DNA from: Setophaga petechia
Lineage: Eukaryota; Chordata; Aves; Passeriformes; Parulidae
Length of the DNA: 64,000 nucleotides
Reading direction: 5' to 3'
Assembly (NCBI GenBank): GCA_024362935.1
Contig: JANCRA010000066.1
Coordinates: 372,001 to 436,000, forward strand
Below the pieces are notes generated by a model. The model saw nothing but the letters and a program-made list of their open reading frames with translations. It searched no databases and was not told the origin of the DNA. How positions within the stretch are numbered: the stretch's first letter is position 1; every line of letters starts with the position of its first letter. A program made the position numbers and the translations under genes. Shown here one piece after another: positions 1-10,675 of the stretch.

Positions 1-92
1 AATTCCCAATATTCCACCCAAATATCTCTCTTTCCAATTTGAAGCCATTCCCTGCCTCCTGTCCCTCCACCCTTGTCCCCAGTCCCTCTCCA
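1..92 (-). mobile_element. CR1 LINE fragment, inverted 5' piece
   Basis: Read on the minus strand this matches the CR1-like text at 13,215-13,270 (gagggactggggacaagg, then a purine-rich stretch and GGGAATGGCTTC). It continues into the AT-rich stretch that precedes the CR1 3' end. It abuts a plus-strand CR1 3' piece at about 93, so the two parts of one element are in opposite orientation. The element probably continues left of the window. Confidence 0.6.
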
Positions 93-260
93 GGAGGGTG
101 GGGAAGGGCTGGGCTGGAATTGCCAGAGCAGCTGTGGCTGCCCCTGGAGCCCTGGCAGTGCCCAAGGCCAGGCTGGCACACCCTGGCATGGTGGGAGGTG
201 TCCCTGAGGGTGGCACTGGATGGGATTTAAGGTCCCTTCCAACCCAACCCATTCAATGCC
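93..260 (+). mobile_element. CR1 LINE 3' end
   Basis: It carries the bird CR1 3' signature: AGAGCAGCTGTGGCTGCCCC, CAGTGCCCAAGGCCAGGCTGG, GGGAGGTGTCCCTG, then TTTAAGGTCCCTTCCAACCC. Only the last ~170 bp of the element is present, as usual for 5'-truncated CR1 copies. The short open frames over it are fortuitous. Confidence 0.75.
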
Positions 261-380
261 TGTAGGACACCCAGGTGTGCTGGGTGCTGCTGTGACCCTC
301 CTGTACCCCTCAACTTCCAGAGGGGACCCCAGGAGCCTCCTGAAACTCTCTGGGGTCCCCATGCAGGGAATTGGGCTCAC

Positions 381-3300
381 AGAGCTGCACAAGCCCCAGT
401 CTGGATCAGGGATGAACTTTGGGGTTTTCTGCTGCTCAATGGGCTTTGAGGGATTTATGTTCTTCTGTGGATTTCGGGGAGTTTCTGCTGCTCAATGGGC
501 TTTGAGGGATTTGTGCTCGTCCACAGGTTTTGGGGTGTTTCTGTCCCTCCATGAGCTTTGAGGTGTTCCTGTTCCTCAGTGGGCTTTGAGGGATTTGTGC
601 TCTTCCATGGGTTTTGGGGTGTTTCTGCTATTCCATGGGCTTTGAGGGATTTGTGCTCTTCCACGAATTTTGAGGTGTTTCTGTTCTTCAATGAGCTTTG
701 AGGGATTTATGCTCTTCCATGACTTTTGGGGTGGTTTTGTTCCTCAATGGGTTTTGGGGTGTTTCTGTATCTCGATGGACCTTGAGGGATTTCTGCTCTT
801 CCATGGATTTTGTGGTGTTTCTGTTCCTTGATGGGTTTTGAGGGATTTATGCTCTTCCACAGGTTTTGGTGTGTTTTTGTTCCTCCATGGGCTCTGAGGG
901 ATTTATGCTTTTGCCTGGATTTTGGGGTTTTTCTGGTCCTTGATGGGCTCTGAGGGATTGATGTTCTTCCAGAGGTTTTGGGGTGTTTCTGCTCTTCCAT
1001 GGGCTCTGAGGGATTTCTGCTCTTCCATGGATTTTGTGGTGTTTCTGCTCCTCGCTGGGCTTTGAGGGATTTAATCTCTTCCTCAAGTTCTGGGGTGTTT
1101 CTGCTCCTTGATGAGCTTTGAGGGATTAAATCTCTTCCATGGGTTTTGGGGTGTTTCTGTACCTCAGTGGGCTTGGAGGGATTGATGCTCTTCCATGGGT
1201 TTTGGGGTATTTCTGCTCTTCCATGGATTTTGAGGTTTTTTGCTCCTTGATGGGTTTTGAGGGATTTCTGCTCCTGCTCGATGGGCTCTGAAGGATTTAT
1301 GCTCTTCCATGGGTTTTGGGATGTTCCTCTGAGGGATTTAACCTCTTCCATGGATTCTGGGGTGGAATTCCTACTGCTCGATGGGCTCTGAGGGATTTAT
1401 GCTCTTCCACAGGTTTTGGGGTTTTTCTGTTTTTCAATGGGCTCGGAGGGATTTCTGCCCTTTGGATTTTGTGCTGTTTCTGCTCCTCGCTGGGCTTTGA
1501 GGGACTTAATCTCTTCCATGGGCTTTGGGGTATTTCTGCTCTTCCATGCATTTTGAGGTTTTTTGCTCCTTGATGGGTTTTGAGGGATTTCTGCTTCTGC
1601 TTGATGGGCTCTGAGGGATTTATGCTCTTCCATGGGTTTTGGGATGTTCCTCTGAGGGATTTAATCTCTTCCATGGGCTTTGGGGTATTTCTGCTCTTCC
1701 ATGGATTTTGAGGTTTTTTGCTCCTTGATGGGTTTTGAGGGATTTCTGCTCCTGGTCGATGGGCTCTGAGGGATTTATGCTCTTCCATGGGTTTTGGGGT
1801 GTTCCTCTGAGGGATTTAATCTCTTCCATGGATTCTGGGGTAGAGTTCCTGCTGCTCGATGGGCTCTGAGGGATTTATGCTCTTCCACAGGTTTTGGGGT
1901 TTTTCTGTTCTTCAATGGGCTCTGAGGGATTTCTGCCCTGTGGATTTTGTGGTGTTTTTGCTCCTCGCTGGGCTTTGAGGGACTTAATCTCTTCCATGGG
2001 CTTTGGGGTATTTCTGCTCTTCCATGGATTTTGAGGTTTTTTGCTCCTTGATGAGTTTTGAGGGATTTCTGCTCCTGCTCGATGGGCTCTGAGGGATTTA
2101 TGCTCTTCCATGGGTTTTGGGGTGTTCCTCTGAGGGATTTAATCTCTTCCATGAATTCTGGGCTGGAATTCCTGCTGCTCAATGGGCTCTGAGGGATTTA
2201 TGCTCTTACACAGGCTTTGGGGTTTTTCTGTTCTTCAATGGGCCCTGAGGGATTTCTGCCCTTTGGATTTTGTGCTGTTTCTGCTCCTCGTTGGGCTTTG
2301 AGGGACTTAATCTCTTCCATGGGCTTTGGGGTATTTCTGCTCTTCCATGGATTTTGAGGTTTTTTGCTCCTTGATGGGTTTTGAGGGATTTCTACTCCTG
2401 CTCGATGGGCTCTGAGGGATTTATGCTCTTCCATGGTTTTGGGGTGTTCCTCTGAGGGATTTAATCTCTTCCATGGGCTTTGGGGTGCTTCTGCTCTTCC
2501 ATGGATTTTGAGGTTTTTTGCTCCTTGATGGCTTTTGAGGGATTTCTGCTCCTGCTCGTTGGGCTCTGAGGGATTTATGCTCTTCCATGGGTTTTGGGGT
2601 GTTACTCTGAGGGATTTAATCTCTTCCATGAATTCTGGGCTGGAATTCCTGCTGCTCAAGGGGCTCTGAGGGATTTATGCTCTTCCACAGGTTTTGGGGT
2701 TTTTCTGTTCTTCAATGGGCTCTGAGGGATTTCTGCCCTTTGGATTTTGTGGTGTTTCTGCTCCTCACTGGGCTTTGAGGGACTTAATCTCTTCCATGGG
2801 CTTTGGGGTATTTCTGCTCTTCCATGGATTTTGAGGTTTTTTGCTCCTTGATGGCTTTTGAGGGATTTCTGCTCCTGCTCGATGGGCTCTGAGGGATTTA
2901 TGCTCTTCCATCGGTTTTGGGGTGTTCCTCTGAGGGATTTCATCTCTTCCATGGATTCTGGGCTGGAATTCCTGCTGCTCGATGGGCTCTGAGGGATTTA
3001 TGCTCTTCCATGGGTTTTGGGGTGTTCCTCTGAGGGATTTAATCTCTTCCATGGATTCTGGGGTGGAATTCCTGCTGCTTGATGGGCTCTGAGGGATTTA
3101 TGCTCTTCCACAGGTTTTGGGGTTTTTCTGTTCTTCAATGGGCTCTGAGGGATTTCTGCCCTTTGGATTTTGTGCTGTTTCTGCTCCTCGTTGGGCTTTG
3201 AGGGACTTAATCTCTTCCATGGGCTTTGGGGTATTTCTGCTCTTCCATGGATTTTGAGGTTTTTTGCTCCTTGATGGGTTTTGAGGGATTTCTACTCCTG

Positions 3301-3660
3301 CTCGATGGGCTCTGAGGGATTTATGCTCTTCCATGGTTTTGGGGTGTTCCTCTGAGGGATTTCATCTCTTCCATGGGCTTTGGGGTATTTCTGCTCTTCC
3401 ATGGATTTTGAGGTTTTTTGCTCCTTGATGGCTTTTGAGGGATTTCTGCTCCTGCTCGATGGGCTCTGAGGGATTTATGCTCTTCCATGGTTTTGGGGTG
3501 TTCCTCTGAGGGATTTAATCTCTTCCATGAATTCTGGGCTGGAATTCCTGCTGCTCAATGGGCTCTGAGGGATTTATGCTCTTCCATGGGTTTTGGGGTG
3601 TTCCTCTGAGGGATTTCATCTCTTCCATGGATTCTGGGCTGGAATTCCTGCTCCTCGAGG
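381..3660 (+). repeat. 28/56-bp minisatellite, large array
   Basis: Starts of the unit at 429, 485 and 541 are exactly 56 bp apart. Each 56-mer is two related 28-mers: one of the form ctgctcctcaatgggctttg then agggattt, and one of the form atgctcttccatgggttttg then gggtgttt. From about 1,300 a longer order of roughly 480 bp appears, seen as recurring blocks with the phrase CCTCTGAGGGATTTAATCTC. The array is about 3.2 kb. Because 28 is not a multiple of three, minus-strand frames stay open for up to 214 codons with rotating peptides. I do not regard them as genes. The left flank (381-420) and right end (about 3,655-3,710) recur at the second array (5,294-5,970). Confidence 0.93.
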
Positions 3661-4096
3661 GCTCTGAGGTCCCTGTGTTTGCAGCCCCTGCCCCACGGTG
3701 GCTCCTGGCTGAGCTCCAGGCAGGGATCCCTGCGGCTCCTGGAGCACACAGCGGGAGCAGGAGGGCTGTAATTACAGAGATAACTCACACCGTGGCACCC
3801 AACAATGAGACATGAAAATGCTACATAAACCCGTCGATCTGCTGATCTCGATTTATCTCTCTGCCTCTCCATTTGTTTCTTCCTCCACCCTCTCACCCAG
3901 GACTGAGCAGGAGCTGGAAATGCCAGCTGCTGGAAATGCAATGTTTGGATTCAACAGCATCTCCCAAAATATCTCTGTGACCACTCAATTTTTTTACTTT
4001 TGGCTGTGAATTATGATAATGATGATTTTTACTTATATTAAAAACCTGCACTAAGTCAACAGGGCCAAAAAAAAAAACAACGAGGGGGACAGCAAA
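3661..4096. other. Single-copy stretch between arrays
   Basis: The first 50 bp (GCAGCCCCTGCCCCAC region) is shared with the end of the second 56-bp array. The rest shows no internal repetition and no recognisable gene. It is moderately AT-rich toward the right, where it runs into the TA-rich block. Confidence 0.5.
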
Positions 4097-4109
4097 TACA
4101 GATATAATC

Positions 4110-4140
<31 letters not shown>

Positions 4141-4720
4141 GATATAATCTGTGTATATATATATATATGATATATATATATATATGATATATTTGTATCT
4201 ATATTTTATATACAAATATATAAAATATATAAATAAATAAAACCCTATATAAAAATGTGTATAAAAATCTATATATAAATATATATGGAAATATATAAAA
4301 TACATACCATATAATAAGTGGTGTATATATTTACAGATTATATGTAAATAAATATATATACAATATATATTTCTGTATATAAAATAGATATAAAATAATA
4401 TTATATAAATAATATAATAATAATAATAAAGAGATAAAAGATACAATATAATATATACAAAAATATATTACATGTATTGTATATACATATAATATATGTG
4501 TGTATATGTATATATATAATATGTGTATATATACATCTTTATATTTTATATATAAAATATAACAATTTAGAAAATAAATATATAAATTAATATATAAAAA
4601 TAAATTTATTAAAATAAATAAATATATTTATCTATATATGTATATACATATATAAATAAATCTATGTATATTTGGTGGTGTTTTATATATAATATATAAA
4701 TCCTCCCCAAATATACATCG
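4097..4720. repeat. AT-rich low-complexity block (TA/TG microsatellite and TATAAA-type)
   Basis: It opens with a TG/TA dinucleotide run near 4,110-4,140. About 600 bp of nearly pure A/T follows, with TATATA, AAATAAATA and similar motifs. An 'ORF' of 131 codons on the minus strand is almost entirely Tyr/Ile/Phe and is a composition artefact. Such blocks are often hypervariable and prone to DNA unpairing. Confidence 0.9.
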
Positions 4721-5293
4721 ATTACTTCTGGATTTTTTTTTTAATTAAGCAGGCCTTAAAGCAGTATCAAGCAGGGTGGGTTTTCCATCTTCTCCTTTTA
4801 GCAAAGCCATCAGCGCCAAATTTCTCCCCTAATTATAACAATGCTCCCGCTAATGAAAGAATTCATTTGCCTTCCCTAATCAGCTGGCTGGCGTCAGGAG
4901 CCGCAGCTGAGCCGGGGAGGAGGGGCTGCCAGGCAGCTCTGGAGGAGGCACCTCGCAGTTTCCAAGGCACCCCCGAAATTAGGGAGGTGGAAATTGGTGG
5001 AAATTGGTGGAAATTGGTGGAAATTCCCCTGCTCCCAGGAAATCCTCCTCTGGAGATTTCCCTGCCTCTGTCTCCAGGAGTGAGGGGTGCAGAGGGGAAA
5101 CTGCTGATGGGAAGAGATGGCAAAGGGCATTGGGTTGATTCTGTTTTGGTTTTTTTTTTCACGAGGAAAATGAAAAAAAATAGAATAAAAATAGAGATGA
5201 TGAGCCTAAAATGTGATTCTGCCAGTTCCAGGAAGCTTGCAGGCAGCAGAATGCAGGGAAGCCCAGGGAAATAAAGGGATTTCTGCTCCCTGG
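4721..5293. other. Single-copy stretch with a small 10-bp tandem repeat
   Basis: No gene is recognised. At 4,985-5,025 the decamer AAATTGGTGG is repeated three and a half times. Poly-A/T-rich pieces lie at 5,148-5,200. The last ~30 bp (CACAAGCCCCAGTCTGG) is the shared left flank of the 56-bp array. Confidence 0.55.
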
Positions 5294-5970
5294 GCAGTCC
5301 TACACAAGCCCCAGTCTGGCTCAGGGATGAGCTTTGGGGTTTTCTGCTCCTCTATGGGTTTTGAGGGATTTATAGTCATCCATGGATTTTGGGGTTTTCT
5401 ACTTCTTGATGGCTTTTGAGGGATTTGTGCTTATCCACAAGTTTTGGGGTGTTTCTGCTCCCTCATAGACTCTGAGGGATTGATCCTCTTCCCCAGGTTT
5501 TGCAGTGTTTCTGCTCCTCCATAGGCTTTTAGGGATTTATGCTCTTCCATGGATTTTGGGATGTTTCTGCTGCCTGATGGGTTTTGAAGGATTGATGCTC
5601 TTCCATGGATTTTGGGGAGTTTCTACTCTTCAATGGGTTTTAAGGGATTTATGCTCCTCAGTGGGTTTTGGGCTGTTTCTGTTCCCTGATGGGCTTTGAA
5701 GGATTGATGGGCTTTGAAGGCTCTTCCATGAGTTTTGGGGTGCTCCTCAGTGAGATTTGAGGGATCTGGTTTTGCAGCCTCTGCCCCACACTGGCTCCTC
5801 GATGAGTTTTGGGGTATTTCTTTTTGCTCCTCAGAAGGCTCTGGGGGTTTTGAGCTCCTCAGGGGGCTCTGGGGTTTTTGAGCTCCTCAGAGGGCTCTGG
5901 GGTTTTTGAGCTCCTCAGAGGGCTCTGGGGTTTTTGAGCTCCTCGGGGAGCTCTGGGGTTTTTCTTTGTG
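5294..5970 (+). repeat. 28/56-bp minisatellite, second array
   Basis: This is the same family as the array at 381-3,660, preceded by the same flank (CACAAGCCCCAGTCTGG near 5,303). Units are more divergent. The 28-mer becomes explicit at 5,829-5,960, where CTCCTCAGAGGGCTCTGGGG plus TTTTTGAG repeats about four times. The shared GCAGCC(C/T)CTGCCCCAC end motif lies at 5,776-5,800, here inside the array. Confidence 0.88.
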
Positions 5971-6588
5971 CCCCTTGAGGGATTCTGGGACACCTCAAAC
6001 TGGGACTGAGCCTCTCACTCTCACTCTGCCTTTGGACAAGGGGCATTGGGGCTTTGGGGGTGTGTGTGGGACTGGGGTGTCCCCCCTTAACCCACCAGCC
6101 CTGTCACTGTGGCACTTGGGAGTCCTTATCCCACTCCATCCAGGGGATTTGTGGGGCAGGTGAGCCCCAAACCAGGGTTCAGGAGGAGTGATGGTGATCA
6201 CACCACTCCTTCCAGAGTTTTCAGGATCCCTGGGTGCCAAGCTGCCTGAAGGAGCTGAGCAGGGATCCCCTGAAGGTGTAAAACAGGCTGTGGACGTGAG
6301 GAATATCTCATGGTTGACTCCTTCCATCAGTGACTGGTGACAAAGCCCTCAGGATGAGATGGAAGCTGTCTCAGGGACATGTCCAGAGGTCCAGATGTGG
6401 GAATTCTTCCCACAGCCCTGCTTGGACCCATTTTGTGCTGCCAAACAAGTCATTCCTGCCCTGTGGGCTCCTGTAATGATGATCAGTGCAGTACAAGCCA
6501 CGAGGATATCTCATATTAATAAATATATCTGCTCCCTGATGGACACCCTGGGGATACACCACTGCTGTCACCCGGCTTGGGACAGACA
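5971..6588. other. Unclassified single-copy stretch
   Basis: About 600 bp without a recognisable gene, repeat family or internal periodicity. It includes a short CTCACTCT repeat near 6,012 and a G/T-rich patch at 6,045-6,085. Confidence 0.4.
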
Positions 6589-7690
6589 TTCCTGTCACCC
6601 TGCACTCCCAGGAACACCCTGGGGACAGCCTTGCACTCACAGGGACACTCCAAGGGACACCCTGGGGACAGCCTTGCACTCACAGAGACACTCCAAGGAA
6701 CACCCTGGGGACTGCCTTGCACTCACAGGGACACTCCCAGGGACACCCTGGGGACAGCCTTGCACTCACAGGGACACTCCAAGGGACACCCTGGGGACAG
6801 CCTTGCACTCACAGAGACACTCCAAGGAACACCCTGGGGACAGCCTTGCACTCACAGGGACACTCCCAGGGACATCCTGGGGACAGCCTTGCACTCACAG
6901 GGACACTCCAAGGGACACCCTGGGGACAGCCTTGCACTCACAGGGACACTCCCAGGGACACCCTGGGGACAGCCTTGCACTCACAGGGACACTCCCAGGG
7001 ACATCCTGGGGACAGCCTTGTGCTCCTGGCTGGAGACACAGCTCTCTTGTCACCCCTGCACTCCCAGGGACACCCTGGGGACACAGCACTGCTGTCACAC
7101 ACACACTCACAGGGACACCTTGGTGACATTTCTGCCTTCACAGGGACACTCTGTCCTGGCTAGGGACAGCAGCACTGCTGTCACACCTGCACTCAGAAGG
7201 ACATGCTGAGGACACACATCCCTGTCACCCCTGCATTTTCGGGGACACACATTCCTGTCACCCCGGCAGTCCCGGGGACATCCTGGGGACAGTCTTACAC
7301 TCACAGGGACACCCTGTCCTGGCTGGGGACACACATTGCTGTGACCCCTGCATTCCCAGAGACACACTGGGGACAGCCTTGCACTCACAGGGACACCCTG
7401 TCCTGGCTGGGAACAGCAGCACTACTGTCACAACTGCACTCACAAGGACATGCTGGGGACACATTCCTGTCACCCTGCACTCCTGGGGACACCCTGGGGA
7501 CACAGCACTGCTGTCACACACATACTCACAGGGACACCCTGGTGACACTTCTGTACTCACAGAGACACCCTGGCTGGGGACACACATTCCTGTCACCCCA
7601 GCACTCCCGGGGACACCCTGGGGACACACGTTTCTGTCACCCTGCGCTCCTGGGGACACCAGGGCTGGGCACCCATCACTGCCAGGCTCC
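6589..7690 (+). repeat. 43-bp minisatellite
   Basis: The motif CCTTGCACTCACAGGGACAC recurs at 6,629, 6,672 and 6,715, giving exactly 43 bp. Units carry CACCCTGGGGACAGCC. About ten regular units run to ~7,020. The rest, to ~7,690, is built from the same words but with longer, irregular units that insert CTGTCCTGGCTGGGGACA and CATTCCTGTCACCC. All three plus-strand frames are open for 148-255 codons with the same shuffled peptide, the mark of a tandem repeat and not of a gene. Confidence 0.93.
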
Positions 7691-7729
7691 ACAGCTGCTG
7701 TCCCGTTTTCCTCAGGCTGCACTGGTGGA

Positions 7730-8935
7730 GCAGGGCCGGGGATGCTCGCCCAGGACAGGGGATGCTTGCATGGGACTGAGGATGCTCTCACAGGGCAGGG
7801 GGAATGTCACCCCAGAGCCGGGAATGTTTACATGGGACAGGGGATGCTCCCCAGGGCCCGGGGCTGTGTGACAGTGCCAGTGGCAGAGCAGGGCTGGGGA
7901 TGCTCTCACAGGCCCGGGGGTGCTTGCACAGGGCCAGGAATGCTCTCACTGGGCCAAGGATGCTCTCACAGGCCAGGGATGCTCTCACAGGCCAGGGATG
8001 CTCTCACAGAGCTGGGGATGCTCTCCCATACCTGGGAATGCTCGCCTAGGACAGGGGATGCTTGCCCAGGACTGACGATGCTTGCACAGGCCTGGGGATG
8101 CTCTCATGGGGCCAGGGATGCTCACACAGAGCCAGGGATGCTCTCACAGGGCCAGGGATGCTCTCACAGAGACGGGGATGCTCTCATGGGGCCGGGGATG
8201 CTCTCACAGGGCCAGGGATGCTCTCATGGGGCCGGGGATGCTCTCACAGGGCCAGGGATGCTCTCACTGAGCCGGGGATTCTCTCATGGAGCTGGGGATG
8301 CTCTCACAGAGCCGGGGATGCTCTCACAGAGCCAGGGATGCTCTCACCGGGCCAGGGATACTCACACAGAGCCAGGGATGCTCACCCAAGACAGGGGATG
8401 CTCACACAGGGCCGGGGATGCTCTTCCAGGGCCGGAAATGCTCTCACGGAGCTGGGGATGCTCTCACAGGGCCAGGGCTGTGTGACGGTGGCAGTGGAGA
8501 AGCGGGGCCGGGAATGCCTTGCCCAGAGCTGGGGATGCTCTCACAGAGCCGGGGATGCTCTCACAGGGCCAGGGATGCTCTCACAGAGTCAGGGATGCTC
8601 TCATGGGGCTGGGGATGCTCTCACAGAGCCGGGGATGCTCTCACAGGGCCGGGGATGCTCTCATGGGGCTGGGGATGCTCTCACAGGGCCAGGGATGCTC
8701 TCACAGAGCCAGGGATGCTCTCATGGGGCCGGGGATGCTCTCACAGGGCCAAGGATGCTCTCACTGAGCCGGGGATGCTCTCACAGAGCCGGGGATGCTC
8801 TCACAGAGCCGGGGATGCTCTCACAGGGCCAGGGATGCTCTCATGGGACCGGGGATGCTCTCACAGAGCCAGGGATGCTCTCACAGAGCTGGGGATGCTC
8901 TCATGGGGCCGGAAATGCCCGCCCCAGGCTGTGTG
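7730..8935 (+). repeat. 20-bp minisatellite with three recurrent boundary cassettes
   Basis: The unit GGGATGCTCTCACAGAGCCA (20 bp) is repeated about 50 times. The main variants are ACAGGGCC, ATGGGGCC and ACAGAGCC. A different ~45-bp cassette beginning GGCTGTGTGACAGTG lies at about 7,862, 8,476 and 8,927. It divides the array into blocks of roughly 610 and 450 bp. Plus-strand frames stay open for up to 571 codons because 20-bp periodicity cycles one stop-free peptide. Confidence 0.93.
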
Positions 8936-9546
8936 GCAGTGCCCGTGGCTCTGTTCTGCCCCCCGTGCTGCCCACGCTGGTGCCAACACACGGTGCATTC
9001 GTGCAAAATCTCCTTCTCACTCTGGGTAATGACATTGGCGGTGGCAGCTCCATCTCCTCCCAAGCACCCCTGTCATTTGCCTTCCCTTTATCGACAGCCT
9101 TTAATGGGATCAGGCTTTTGCCAGCAGAGAGGAGCCAATGTGTTCTCAGCGGCTGTCAAAGGCACTCGGGCTGCATAAAGAGCCTCCCATGTGGTCTCAC
9201 AGCTAAAATATATATACAGGCACCAGACAAAACTGTCACCAGCGTGCCAGAGCCATCATTAGCACTTGATCTTCCCAGCACAGAGGACATGCCTCAGCTA
9301 GTTATTTTCATCCCAAATCCTTTTTTTGTTGTCGTTGTTCCCATTTTATTTTGGAAACTGGGCTGGGGAAGGGGACTTTGTTTTCCCTACGCCTCGTGGA
9401 GGAGACAGCACAGGCCTAGTGGGCACATTATGTTCTCAGTAGGGAGCTGTGGCATCTCTGGGAGAGGTTTTGGAAAACATCAGGCAGCTCCCAATGTCCT
9501 GTCCCCCCTTCCACCCTGGGGTGAGCTTTGGGTGAGGCTGAGCCAG
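8936..9546. other. Single-copy island, candidate conserved non-coding sequence
   Basis: About 600 bp with balanced composition, no repeat structure and no convincing exon. It includes a T-rich stretch at 9,322-9,352 and AT-rich words such as TAAAATATATATAC (9,205). It sits between a 20-bp minisatellite and a GGGAA microsatellite. The even composition and lack of repeats would fit a conserved element, but this is inference. Confidence 0.35.
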
Positions 9547-9751
9547 CAGGGAAGGGAAGGGAAGGGAAGGGAAGGGAAGGGAAGGGAAGGGAAGGGAAGG
9601 GAAGGGAAGGGAAGGGAAGGGAAGGGAAGGGAAGGGAAGGGAAGGGAAGGGAAGGGAAGGGAAGGGAAGGGAAGGGAAGGGAAGGGAAGGGAAGGGAAGG
9701 GAAGGGAAGGGAAGGGAAGGGAAGGGAAGGGAAGGGAAGGGAAGGGAAGGC
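9547..9751 (+). repeat. (GGGAA)n pentanucleotide microsatellite
   Basis: About 40 uninterrupted copies of GGGAA cover 200 bp with no visible substitution. The plus strand is all purine. The perfect run implies recent expansion and probable length polymorphism. Confidence 0.97.
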
Positions 9752-9840
9752 CCTGGAGCATCAAGAGGGATCAATAATGTGAGCAAGGCAAGGAGTTGAT
9801 TGCTCCGATTTCTCTGATTTCCCTAATTTCTGATTTCTCA

Positions 9841-10290
9841 GTGGAAGGTGTCCCTGCTCACAGCAAGGATGGAACAAGATGAGCTTTAAGGTCCTCCCCA
9901 CCCCACACCAGTCTGGGATTCTATTAAATATTCCAGTAAATTTTAGGCAAGATCCCCTTCATCAGCTTCCCCATGTCAGTTTTGGAAGAACCAACCCCAG
10001 ACAGGTTTTGGAGGAACAATTCCCTGTGCTACAGCCATAGGAAGGAACAATTTTGCCAATTTCTCCAATTTCTCTGATTTCTCTGTTTTCTCTGATTTCT
10101 GATTTCTCAGTGTCCCTGCTCACGGCTAGGGTGGAGCAAGATGAGATTTAAGGTCTTCCCCCAACCCAAATCAGTCTGGGATTCTATGAAATACTCCAGT
10201 AAATTTCAGGGAAGATCCCATTCATCAGCTTCTCCATGCAGACAGCTTTTGGAGGAGCAATTCCCTGTGCTTACAGACACAGTCTTGGTT
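9841..10290 (+). repeat. Duplicated CR1-tail segments
   Basis: Two tandem copies of a CR1 3'-tail-like segment are present (AGATGAGCTTTAAGGTCCTC at 9,877 and AGATGAGATTTAAGGTCTTC at 10,139). Both are followed by GTCTGGGATTCTAT and by ATTCCAGTAAATTT / ACTCCAGTAAATTT. Each is followed by text beginning AAGATCCC and then CATCAGCTT. A third partial copy starts at 10,681. Between the copies lie TTTCTCTGATTTC stutters. Confidence 0.65.
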
Positions 10291-10675
10291 TTTCCTCCAT
10301 TGATGCTCCCCTCTGCCCAAGCAAGACCTGCCAAGCATCTTTAGGCACAGAAATAGAAAAAGAGCCCCCAGCACCACCAGGAAATTCTCTTTAAGAGCCA
10401 GAAGAGTCCTTGATAGGCCCAGCATCCTCTGGCTGCCCAGCTCTGCGAACATTAATCAGATAAATCAAATTATTTTTGCTTGGCCTTGATAATCTGAGAG
10501 GTCTTTTCCCACCTTAATGGCTCAATGATTGCAGCAGCTTCCCCTGCCCCTGGCACAGGGCTGAAGGTGTTCAGGGGTGTTCAGGGATGCTGAGCCCAGA
10601 GCAGGGCTCGTGCTGCTCACCCAGTACCACACACAGCACCCCTGGAACTGGATGTGGGCAGTGGATCCTCTGCCA
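10291..10675 (+). repeat. Local duplication, copy A (empty site)
   Basis: This runs from TTGATGCTCCCCTCTGCCCA (10,299) through AACATTAATCAGATAAA, AGCAGCTTCCCCTGCCCCTG and GTTCAGGGATGCTGAGCCCA, to the GGATGTGGGCAGTGGATCCT area. Copy B at 10,799-11,860 matches closely but is split by an LTR. In copy A the insertion point reads continuously as CTGGCACAGGGCTGAAGG. Confidence 0.8.

Noticed and set aside
6589..8935. CRISPR-like array
   Set aside because: The units are tandem with no distinct spacers between identical repeats, and the context is vertebrate nuclear DNA.
8062..9777. 571-codon plus-strand open frame
   Set aside because: It runs through the 20-bp minisatellite, single-copy DNA and the GGGAA run. 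The repeat peptides rotate with the frame and no domain or splice structure is visible.
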